NCBI RefSeq assembly: GCF_030506255.1
Contig: NZ_CP113431.1
Coordinates: 2,668,001-2,732,000, forward strand
Length of the DNA: 64,000 nucleotides
Direction: 5' to 3'
Origin: Nocardioides sp. Arc9.136
Lineage (GTDB): Bacteria; Actinomycetota; Actinomycetes; Propionibacteriales; Nocardioidaceae
In this document: in pieces, positions 37,017-46,400 of the stretch
Position numbering within the stretch: position 1 is the stretch's first letter
Layout: the number at the start of each line of letters is the position of its first letter
Notes under the pieces: model-generated
Database searches by the model: none
Seen by the model: the letters and a program-made list of their open reading frames with translations, nothing else
What the model was told of the DNA's origin: nothing
Translations under genes and position numbers: made by a program

Positions 37017-37540
37017 GAGGTGCTCCTCGGGAGGTCGATGTCGTCGGCGAGCAGGTCGCGCAGCCGGCGCAGGGCCCGGCCGGTGCGGTTCTTCACCGCC
37101 GACTCGGTGAGGTGGAGGTGGGCGGCCGTGGTGGCGACGCTGGCGTCGTGCCAGAAGCGCAGCACCACCACGGCCCGGTCGAGCGGGGCGAGCTCGGCCA
37201 GGGCGGCCATCAGCGTGACCCGGTCGGCGACGTCGGCAGACGGCGTGGCGGTGCCGGCAGCGTCCCGTCCGGGCAGCTCCCCGACCGGCAGCTCACCGCT
37301 GCGACGCAGCCGCCGGTCGGAGAGGAACGTGTTGAGCAGGATGCGGTGGCAGTAGGCCACCGGGTCGTCGGCGGTGCGCAGCCGCCGCCAGCCGGCGAAG
37401 GCCTTGGCGAGCGTGGTCTGCAGCAGGTCCTCGGCGGCGTGGGGCGAGGTGGTCAGCAGGTAGGCGCTCCGGTAGAGCCGGTCGGAGTGCAGGACCACGA
37501 ACTCGGTGAACTCCGTGTCGTCCCGGCCGCGCACACGCAC
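37013..37540 (-). CDS. ECF sigma factor, SigE family
   Basis: A 175-residue RNA polymerase sigma factor. Region 2 is FTEFVVLHSDRLYRSAYLLTTSPHAAEDLLQTTLAKAF and region 4 is DRAVVVLRFWHDASVATTAAHLHLTESAVKNRTGRAL. Both are typical of the actinobacterial SigE-like (SigE70) group. The GTG at 37540 follows GGGAGGAG; the frame is open ten codons further. It is coupled to the downstream membrane protein gene, which may control it. Confidence 0.94.
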   Translation of the reverse strand: MRVRGRDDTEFTEFVVLHSDRLYRSAYLLTTSPHAAEDLLQTTLAKAFAGWRRLRTADDPVAYCHRILLNTFLSDRRLRRSGELPVGELPGRDAAGTATPSADVADRVTLMAALAELAPLDRAVVVLRFWHDASVATTAAHLHLTESAVKNRTGRALRRLRDLLADDIDLPRSTS

Positions 37541-37624
37541 GGTGTCTCCTCCCTGCCGGGGCCAGTACACCGAGAAGACGCGCCAGGGCCCCGCCGAGGT
37601 CTCACGCGACCTCGCGCGGCCCGG

Positions 37625-37864
37625 TCACCCGCCCTGTTGGTCCGGCTCCTCGTGCGACGCAGGGGCGTCCGGAGCCGCCACCGGGGGCTCGGGGAGCTCG
37701 GCCATGACCACGGCGTCCGGGACGACGGTCGGGTCGATCCAGATCCTGGTGGCGCCCGCCCGGAGCAGGGCCTGCTCGACGGCGGTCAGCACGGCGTCGG
37801 CGAGGTGCGCGGGGACCTCGCTCGGCACGGTCAGGACGTGGTGCACAGCCACGGCGTCACCCAT
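37625..37864 (-). CDS. Small hypothetical protein
   Basis: A 79-residue soluble protein with a VHHVLTVPSEVPAHLADAVL start, an alpha-helical middle and a Pro/Glu-rich tail. The same frame stays open to a GTG at 38068, only 4 bases after the polymerase stop, which would give 147 residues. The added part is Arg/Pro/Ala-rich and unlike a folded protein, so the ATG at 37864 is preferred. The function is unknown. Confidence 0.5.
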   Translation of the reverse strand: MGDAVAVHHVLTVPSEVPAHLADAVLTAVEQALLRAGATRIWIDPTVVPDAVVMAELPEPPVAAPDAPASHEEPDQQGG

Positions 37865-37930
37865 CTGTGCGGCGGCACGGGTTCGTGGTGCGCCACCCGG
37901 GCCAGCTGCGGCGTCGGGTGGCATCGGTCG

Positions 37931-37953
37931 TTGCGCGGGACATGGTCCCGCAA
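37931..37953. terminator. Inverted repeat downstream of the polymerase gene
   Basis: GCGGGAC-ATG-GTCCCGC is a perfect 7-base stem, and flanking TTGCG and CGCAA can pair in another register. It sits in the 207-base gap after the polymerase gene. It may be a terminator or a protein-binding site. Confidence 0.4.
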
Positions 37954-38071
37954 GGCAGGACGGCGGCGAGCGGCGGGGTCGGTCATCCCGGGGGCACGCG
38001 GTCGGCTCGAAGCCGGCGTCGCGCTGCAGGAGCAGCCGGAGGTGCCACTGGCGGTCCGACCCGGTCACCGG

Positions 38072-39760
38072 TCAGGACTCGTCCTCGCCGGCCGCTCCGT
38101 CCTCGCCGGCCGCGCCGCCCTTCCCGGCCTCCGCGTAGGACCGGACCACCGAGACGCTGAGCGGGAAGTCCAGTGCCGCGCCGGGGAAGAGCAGGCGCCC
38201 GGCCGCGGCGGCCGCCTCGGTCACCTCCGCGACGACGGCCGCGGCGAGACCGGCCGGGGCGTGGACGACGACCTCGTCGTGCAGGAAGAGGACCAGGTGC
38301 GGGCGCGACGTCACCGGCCCGGTGCCGCCCAGCCGCCAGAGCCGGTTGCGCAGGTCGGCGATCCAGCACAGCGCCCACTCCGCGCCGGTGCCCTGGACGA
38401 CGAAGTTTCGGGTGAAACGGCCGTGCGCCCGCCGCCGGCGCGCCTCGCCGTCCGGGTCGAGCGGCGGGTCGTCCGGGTCCCGGTCCCAGGCGTCACCGAG
38501 GCCCGGCGAGCCCCGTCCGAGCAGCGTGCGGACCACCTCGCCGCGCTCCCCCGCGCGTGCGGCCGCCTCGACCAGGCCGAAGGCTGCCGGGTAGCGCCGG
38601 GTCAGCTCGGCGACCATCCGTCCGCTCTCCCCGCTCGTCGCGCCGTACATCGCCCCGAGCAGGCCGAGCTTGGCGTCGTTGCGGCTCGCGACCGCCCCGT
38701 CGTCGACCATCCCCTGGTAGAGGTCGGCTCCGCGCGCCGAGCGGGCCAGGGCACGGTCGCCGCTCATCCCGGCCAGCACGCGGGGCTCGAGCTGCGCCAC
38801 GTCGGCGACGACGAGGACCCAGCCCTCGTCGGCGACGGCGGCGGACCGCACCTGGACCGGGAACGACAGCGCGCCGCCACCGTTGGAGGACCAGCGGCCG
38901 GTGGCCGAGCCCGCCGGCTGGTACGACGGGCGGAAGCGCCCGTCCCGGACCCACTGGTCGATCCAGGACCAGCCGTTGGTGGAGAACAGGTGGGCCAGCC
39001 GCTTGTAGCGCAGCAACGGTTCGATGCCCGGGTGGTCGACGCGGCGCAGCGTCCCCGCCCGGGTGTCGGTGACGTCCAGCCCGGCCCGGCGCAGCGCGGC
39101 GAGCAGCTCGAGCCGCGAGTCCGGGTTGAGGCCGGGGGCGTCGAACGCGGCGCGCACCTCGCCCGCGAGCGCCTCGAGCCGCTGCGGCCGGGCCCCGCGC
39201 GGTGGCCGCGGCCCGAGCAGGTCGACGAGCAGCCGCTCGTGGACGTCGGTGCGCCAGGGCACCCCGGCCCACGTCATCTCCGCCGCGACGAGCGCGCCCG
39301 CGGACTCCGCCGCGAGCAGCAGCCCGAGCCTGGCAGGTTCCGGCGAGGCGGTGGCCGCGGCGAGCTGGCGGGCGTCCTCGAGGTCGGCGCGGAGGTGCTC
39401 GGCGGTGTCCTCGACCGCGAACAGCGCGGGGTCCGACGGGGCGCTCGGCGCGAGCCGGTCCCAGTGCTCGGCCTCGTCCCCGGCCAGCAGGCGCACGTCC
39501 ACCGCCGGCGCGCGGCGCAGCACCCGGCGGGCCAGGCGCAGGTCGTGGCACCGCTCCACCCGCACCCCGGCGGCGAGCAGCGGCGGGTACCACCGCGCGG
39601 TGTCGTCCCACACCCACCGGGGCCCGTCCGCGGCCTCGCGCTCGGCGACGTACGCCGCCAGGTCGGCCGCGTCGAGCACCCGCTCGCGCTCGCCGGGAGG
39701 GCCGTCCCCGACGACGAGCACCCGCTCCCCCGGCAGGCGCGCGAGACGGATCCGGACCAC
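38072..39760 (-). CDS. Bifunctional 3'-5' exonuclease/DNA polymerase-like protein (pol A family)
   Basis: A family A DNA polymerase of about 562 residues without the 5' nuclease domain of full PolA. Motif A is VVADVAQLEPRVLAGMSGD in place of the usual DYSQIELR, motif B includes RNDAKLGLLGAMYGATSG, and motif C is LFLHDEVVVHAP with the catalytic Asp. The first 180 residues correspond to the exonuclease domain, but I cannot see its acidic residues. Such proteins are common in actinobacteria beside a full PolA. The GTG at 39760 is chosen because CAGGGT lies 6 bases upstream; 39766 is an alternative. Confidence 0.9.
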   Translation of the reverse strand: MVRIRLARLPGERVLVVGDGPPGERERVLDAADLAAYVAEREAADGPRWVWDDTARWYPPLLAAGVRVERCHDLRLARRVLRRAPAVDVRLLAGDEAEHWDRLAPSAPSDPALFAVEDTAEHLRADLEDARQLAAATASPEPARLGLLLAAESAGALVAAEMTWAGVPWRTDVHERLLVDLLGPRPPRGARPQRLEALAGEVRAAFDAPGLNPDSRLELLAALRRAGLDVTDTRAGTLRRVDHPGIEPLLRYKRLAHLFSTNGWSWIDQWVRDGRFRPSYQPAGSATGRWSSNGGGALSFPVQVRSAAVADEGWVLVVADVAQLEPRVLAGMSGDRALARSARGADLYQGMVDDGAVASRNDAKLGLLGAMYGATSGESGRMVAELTRRYPAAFGLVEAAARAGERGEVVRTLLGRGSPGLGDAWDRDPDDPPLDPDGEARRRRAHGRFTRNFVVQGTGAEWALCWIADLRNRLWRLGGTGPVTSRPHLVLFLHDEVVVHAPAGLAAAVVAEVTEAAAAAGRLLFPGAALDFPLSVSVVRSYAEAGKGGAAGEDGAAGEDES

Positions 39761-39766
39761 GGGCAC

Positions 39767-39772
39767 ACCCTG
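39767..39772 (-). promoter_or_regulatory. -10-like hexamer of the polymerase gene
   Basis: CAGGGT on the minus strand ends 6 bases before the GTG at 39760. If used, the earlier GTG at 39766 would lie upstream of the mRNA start. Confidence 0.4.
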
Positions 39773-39819
39773 TCACCCGGCCCCGACACCACACCGCGCA
39801 GCCGGGTCCGCGACGGAGG

Positions 39820-40353
39820 TCAGGACCGCACGCCGGGGAGGTGCGTGACCGCGCGAGCGGGGCGGACCCGGTGGTCGGCGCTCGCGCGGAGCAGCAGGTA
39901 GCCGATCGCCTGCACCGTCGCGCTCGACGGGGCGCCCCGCCCGGCGTACGTGCCGGCGTCCGCGGAGAGGAGGAGCAGGGTCGCCGGCACCCCGCGGATC
40001 GGTGGCAGGCCCACCGACCAGGCCGACCGGACCTGCTGCCGCAACGCGGCCCGGGTCCACGGCGGGCACTCGAGGTCCAGCCGGGTGTCGTCGAGGACCG
40101 CGGCCAGCCCCTCGGGCAGCGGCTCGTGGCCGAAGCCGCAGCCGTGGCGCTCCACGACCTCGTCGAGCACCCGCAGCGCCCGGCTGGTCGCCGCGAGCCG
40201 GACCGGTCGACGCCCCGGGGGGTGCACCGCGATGCCGGCGTGGTCCGCGGCGAGGTGCGCCACCGACCAGGCCGCCGCGTGGCCGGAGGCCTCGCGCAGG
40301 CTCGTCGAGCGGGCGACCGCCTCACGCAGCGGCCGAAGGTCGGGCTTGGCCAT
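39820..40353 (-). CDS. Hypothetical protein
   Basis: A 177-residue soluble protein beginning MAKPDLRPLREAVARSTSLRE. It has an alternating strand/helix pattern (GIAVHPPGRRPVRLAATSRALRV, VPATLLLLSADAGTY) vaguely like a GAF or regulatory fold, with C-terminal SSATVQAIGYLLLRASADH. No confident family. The ATG follows GGGGAGGAGG. It reads in the same direction as the polymerase gene, with 47 bases between them. Confidence 0.75.
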   Translation of the reverse strand: MAKPDLRPLREAVARSTSLREASGHAAAWSVAHLAADHAGIAVHPPGRRPVRLAATSRALRVLDEVVERHGCGFGHEPLPEGLAAVLDDTRLDLECPPWTRAALRQQVRSAWSVGLPPIRGVPATLLLLSADAGTYAGRGAPSSATVQAIGYLLLRASADHRVRPARAVTHLPGVRS

Positions 40354-40443
40354 GTCGTCCTCCTCCCCGGCCCCTCGGCCGGCACGCTGGGATCGATGGC
40401 GGCGGCCCGGCCCGCGCCCGGGAGCGCGGGCCGGGTCCGCCGG

Positions 40444-43400
40444 TCAGCCGGCCGAGACCGTCACCTGCCGCTCGACGGTGGTCGCCTTGCCCCAGCCGTC
40501 GGTCACCGTCAGCACCACCGTGTACGACCCGGCCGCCGGGAACACGTGGGTGGCGCTCGCCGTGGTCGAGTTCGGCGTGGCGTCGCCCCACACCCAGCGG
40601 TAGGTCACCGTGTCGCCGGTGTCGGGGTCGGCGGACCCGACGGCCGAGAAGTTGCACGACAGGTTGGTGCAGGCCGGGGTGTTGAGCACGGCGTTCGGCG
40701 GCCGGTTGGTCGGCGGCTCCGTGATCGTGACCGTCTGCGTGGCCGTGGCGGTGACGCCCCACTCGTCCCTCGCGGTGAGGGTGATGGTGAAGGTGCCCGC
40801 CGCGGTGTAGGTCCTCGTCACGACCGCGCCCGAGCCGCTGCCGTTGCCGAAGTTCCATGAGTACGTCAGCGCCGTCGGGTTCTCGTCGGTCGAGCCGCGG
40901 GCGTCGAGGGTGCAGACGTTCTGGTTGCAGGTGACGGTGAAGCTCGGGACCGGCGGCTGGTTGCCGTCGGGCACCGTGACCGTCACGTGCCGCTCGGTCG
41001 GCACCGGCGTGACCTGGTCGTGCTGGTCCACCGCCCGCGCCCGGACCGTGTAGGCCCCGGCCGGGATCACCGGGGTCGTGTAGGAGAAGTTCGACCCCGG
41101 CGTGCCCGGGCTGTTGAGGAACGCCGAGCGCCAGCTGGCGGTCGTGCTGGTGAAGGTGCCGCTGGAGCTCATGTACTGCCCGGCGGCGTTCACGACGGCC
41201 ACCTCGACCCGCTGCATGGCCTGGTCGTCCTCGGCCCGGCCGCTGATGAAGATCTTGCCGTCGGGGAAGGTCGCCCCCTCCGTGGGCGCGAACAGGTTGT
41301 CGGTCAGGACCGGCGGCTGGTCACCGGGGTAGATCCGGTACCGGGCCGTCGCCCCCGTCGTCGAGGTGTCCTGCTGGCCGGCGGTGTCGAAGGCGAACGC
41401 CGTGACCGCCCAGTCGCCCTGCGTCGGCAGGTCGACCGGGAGGGTCCAGGTGGTGCTCGTGCCGCCGGGGGTGGCGAGCACCGCGTTCCGGGTGGCGAAC
41501 GCCGCGCCCATGGTGCCGCCGGGCTGGAGGTACCGGTTGGTGTCCTGGTCCTCGATCGCGACGCGGACCTCGGCCACGCCCTTGTCGTCGGTCGCGGTGC
41601 CGGCCAGGTCCAGGTGGAGCGACTGGCCACCGGTGACGGTCCCGGTGACGTTGAGCAGCCCGTTGGGCGGCGCGTCACCCGTGATCTGGGCGGCCAGCGT
41701 CAGGCGGCCCTGCATCGAGCCGGGGGTGCTGAGCCCGAGGTCGTCCTCGGCACCCACGGAGAAGGAGTAGGAGCCCGGCTGGAGGTTGAACGGGGTCGTC
41801 CAGCTCCAGTCGAAGGTCTTCCCCGTGATGTTGACCGGCGAGACGCGGTAGGCCCCGGCGATGACGTCGACGCCCCAGCTGCCGTCGGCGCCGAGGTTCT
41901 CCCGGGTCGTGGTGTTCCGCAGGCTGATGAACACCTCGCGCAGGTCCTGGTCGTCGGTGGCCGTCCCGGAGAACGTCACCGGCTGGCCCGGGGCGACCTG
42001 CACCGTGCCGACGGCCGTCGGCGGGGTCATCGTCACCGGCTTGCTGATGGTCACCGTCGGGGCCACCGCGTTGGTGGCCACCAGCCACGACCGGTCGGCG
42101 GTGTCCAGGTCGCCCTGGCCCGCGGTGTCGGTCGCACGTGCCATCGCCATCCAGGTGTCCTCGTGGGGGACCGTGATCTCCTGCGACCACGTCGTGGAGA
42201 CGCCTCCGACGACGTCCGGGGTCACCCGGAAGGCGTAGTAGGTCGACGTAGCCGTGCCGTTCGCCTGCAGGTAGCGGTTCTGGGAGTCCTTGACCGCCAG
42301 CGTCAGCGAGTTGACGCCGATGTCGTCGGTCGCGTTGCCCGTGATCGTGAACGTCGTGGTGTTGATGACCGATCCGGACGGTCCCGTGACGTTCGTGCTG
42401 GGCGGCTGGTCGGCGGTGCCGAAGGTCTCGAACTTCTTCGTCGCCTTCGACGGGTCCTGCGAGCCGTTCGCCGCGACCGTGCGGGCCAGCACCTTCAGCT
42501 CCCGGTTCGAGGACATCGACAGCGGCAGGGTCCACCCCGTCGACGTCGCGCCCGGCGTCGTCAGGGTCGCGGTGATCGTGTTGCTGGTCGTGGTGCCCCA
42601 CGTCGTGAGGTCGTCGTTGAGGTAGCGGCGCGAGCCGCGGTCCATGATCTCGACCTGGACGCTGCGCACGCCGCTGGCCGCGGAGGCCGTCCCGCTGATC
42701 GTGAACTCCTCGGCGACCGGCTTGATCCGGCCCTCGATCGGGTCGGTGATGGCGGTCTCGACGCCGTTGGCCGCCGGCACGGAGCCGAAGTCGAAGAACG
42801 CCAGCCGGCCGACGTTGAACTCGCCCTGCGTCGAGGCGTCACCGCCGGTCCACAGGCCCCGGGGGGTGAGCTCGATGTGCTTGTTGCCCTCGAAGGAGTT
42901 CGAGCCGGGGTTCCACTCCACGGCGGTGCCGTCCGCGGGGTTGAGCGCGCCCAGGTGCTCGCGCTTGACCACGGCGTCGCCGAGACCGTAGCCCGAAAGC
43001 CCCTGGCCGGTGCCGTAGCCCTGGTCGTCGAGCCCCGGCCACGGCTGCGGCGAGGTCGGCGACTCGTTCCAGGCGAAGTGGCCGCCGACGTACACCGCCT
43101 GCTCGGAGATCGCCACCGAGTAGACGCTGTCGAAGAGCCGCGAGATCCACATCGGCTTGACGTCGTCGCCGCCCTCCATCGGGAACGCGATGACGGTGTC
43201 GTTGATCGGCGGCCGGTCGCCGCCGGAGCCGCTGCTCACCGCGAACCAGGAGCCGTCGGGCGAGATGTCGCCGCCGTAGATGCGCTGGATGCCGCCGACG
43301 TACTGGAGGTTCTCCTCCCAGATCCGGCTGCGCCAGGCGGTGAGCTGGTTGGTCCGGGTGTTGATGATCGCCACGCCGTACCGGTCGTGGCCGTTGACCT

Positions 43401-46400
43401 GCCGACCGGTGTGGACGACCAGCAGCCGGCCCTCGTCGCGGGTCAGCTTGAGCCGCTGGACCGTCGTCGCGCCGTTGGTGCCGATGCCGCCGGTGATGTT
43501 GTTGACGAAGTCGCCCCGCACCTCGCCGGTGACGGCGTTGACCGCGACCAGCGAGCTGCGCGGGACGTTGTTCACCGAGGTGAACCGGCCGCCGGCGTAG
43601 ACGGTGGTGTTGGTGACCGCCAGCTCCTGCACCTTGCCGTTGCCGTTGGCCTGGAACTCCTCCACCGGCGCGCCGGTGACCGGGTCGATCCGGGCGATCG
43701 CCTTGCGGGAGACGCCGTTGACGGTGCCGAAGTCGCCGCCGATGTAGAGGCGCTGCCCGTCGGGCGAGGCCTCGACGGCCTCGACGCCGCCGAGCCCGAG
43801 GACCGGGCGGAACCGGGCGTCGACCAGTCCGGTGCTGGCGTCGAACGCCGCCAGGCCGGCCTGCTGGTAGGTCGTCGTGCTGCCGTTCGCGCGGTTGGCG
43901 ATCGTGGTGAAGGTGCCCGCGACGTACGCCCGGTTGCCGACGAACTCGATGTCCCAGATCTCGCCGTTGGCGATGTAGGGCATGTTCGTGCGCGGGGTGT
44001 CGGGGACGATCCGGGTGTGACCCGGGGCGGGGTTCACCGGCGAGGTGGCGACCGTCCGGGTCGCCTCGTCGCTGAGCACGCCGTCGCTCACGGTCAGCTT
44101 GACGGTGCGCTGCCCGTTGGTGGCGTAGGTGTGCGAGGGGTCGACGCCGTCACCGGTCGTGCCGTCGCCGAAGTCCCAGGTGTAGGTGAGCTGGTCCTCG
44201 TCGGGGTCGAAGGAGTCACCGGCGTCGAACTCGCAGGTGAGGCCGGAGCAGCCGGCGAAGAAGTCCGCCGTGGGCGCCTCGTTGGTCTCCGTGGCGTCCG
44301 TGCCGGGGTCGATCACCACCGAGAACAGCATCGACCGGGAGACCGACGCGCTCGTCGTGGCGGTGCGGCCGGCGGCGGTGCCGACGGGGACCTCCCCCGC
44401 CGAGTCGCCGAGCACCGTGCTGACCTTGCCCGTGCCCGTGGACGCCGCGGTGGTCCGCTGGGTGCTCGAGGTCGGCAGCGTCCAGGTGGTGCCGTCGGTC
44501 GAGGACTTCTCGCTCCAGACGTTGACCAGCCACGACTTCGCGTGCGCCACGGGGACGCTCGGGGTCGTGTGGCTCGTCCCGCTGACGTTGCTGCCGCCGA
44601 CCGCCGAGGCCGAGACCAGCGCCGGGCCCGTGCTGCGGTAGGCGGCCACGCTCATCGCGGACTTGATCCACGAGGCCGTGGTGACCGTGACGTCCGCGCC
44701 GGCGTCGGCCGGGGTCGCGCTGCGGGTCCACACGCGGCCGCGGATGCCGGTGCCGTCGCGCGACTGCAGCAGCGTCCAGCCCGGGATGTCGGTCGGCAGC
44801 GCGACCTCCGTGGAGTTGGTGGTCAGGAACAGCACCAGCCGGTCCAGCGGCTTCACCGTCGCCGGGACCCGCACCGTGTGGGAGGGCCGGTTGCCGGCGG
44901 AGCTGGCCGAGCCGACGTAGGAGATGTCGCCCTGCACGACGCTGGGCGTCGGCGAGACCGTGCCGGTCGCGGTGTCGGTGTCGACCCCGTCGCCCACCGT
45001 GAGCGTGACGGTGCGCTGGCCGCCCGCGGCGTACGTGTGCTGCGCGTTGCGGCCGGTGCCGCTCTGGCCGTCGCCGAAGGCCCAGCTGTAGGTCAGCTCG
45101 TCGCCCTCAGCGTCGGTGGTGCCGGACGCGTCGAACGTGCAGACCAGGGCGTCGCAGCTCGAGGTGAAGGCTGCGGTCGGCGGCTGGTTGGGCGCCTCCT
45201 GCTCGGGACCGATCACGATCGAGGAGAGCGCCGTGCGGGAGACCGCGACGCTCGTCGTCGCGGTGCGTCCCGGCGCGGTGCCGATCGGCACGGTCGCGGC
45301 CGAGTCGGCCAGGACCGCGCTGATGCGCCCGGTGCCGGTGGCGGCGTTGGCGGTGCGCTCGGTCACGCCCGCGGGCAGCGACCAGGTCGCGGTGGTCGAG
45401 GACTTCTCGCTCCAGACGTTGACCACCCAGGAGTTGGTGCGGGCCACCGGCACCGACGGGGTGGTGTGGCTGGACCCCGAGGTGTTGCTGCCGCCGATCG
45501 CGGACGCGGTGACGTCGGCGCCGCCGGTGCTGCGGTACGCCGCCACGCCGACGACGGCCTTGGCGGTGACGCTGGTGGTGGGCGTCGCGTCCGCGCCGGC
45601 GTCCGTCGCGGTGGCGGTGCGGGTCCAGGTGCGACCGACGATGCCGTCACCGGTGCGCGTCTGCAGCGGCGTCCAGCCGGCCGGCGCGGTGATGGTGGCG
45701 GCCGTGGTGTTCGTGGTCAGGAAGAGGACGAGGACGTCGCCGGCCTGGACGGTGGCCGGGACGACGACGCGGTGGTTGGTCCGGGCGCCCTGGGTGCTGG
45801 CGGCGCCGACGAAGGAGATCTCGCCCTGGGCGACCGCGCGGGAGACGGTCACCGGCTGAGTGGTGGTGCCGGTCGCCGTGCCGTCGCTCACCGTGAGCCG
45901 GACCGTGCGGGTGCCGTCGGCGGCGTACGCGTGGGTGGGGGTGGCGCCGGTGCCGTTGCTGCCGTCGCCGAAGTCCCAGGCGTAGGTCAGCTCGTCGCCG
46001 TCGGCGTCGGTCGAGCCGGTCGCGTTGAACGTGCACGACAGCGCGTCGCAGGAGGTCGTGAACACCGGCTCGGGTGCGGTGTTGGTCGGCGCGGCCACCT
46101 CGCCGGGCGCCACGACGACCGAGAGGAGGGAGGTCCGGGAGGCCGCCACGTCGGTGGTCGCCGTCCGCGCGGTGGGCGCTCCCACGGCCACGGGGCCCGC
46201 GGAGTCGCCGACGACGCCGCTGATCTTGCCCGAGCCGGTCCCTGCGGCGGTGGTGCGCGCGGTCGTGCCCGCCGGCAGCGTCCAGGCCAGCGTCGAGGAG
46301 GACTTCTCCGCCCAGGCGCTCACCAGCCAGGACCCGGCCTGGGTGACGGCGGCCGGGGGGGTGGCGTGGCTCGTGCCGCTCGCGTCGCTTCCCCCGATGG

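Noticed and set aside
37865..38071. Possible tRNA gene (GGTTCG-like bases in a GC-rich gap)
   Set aside because: No acceptor stem or anticodon arm can be folded around it.
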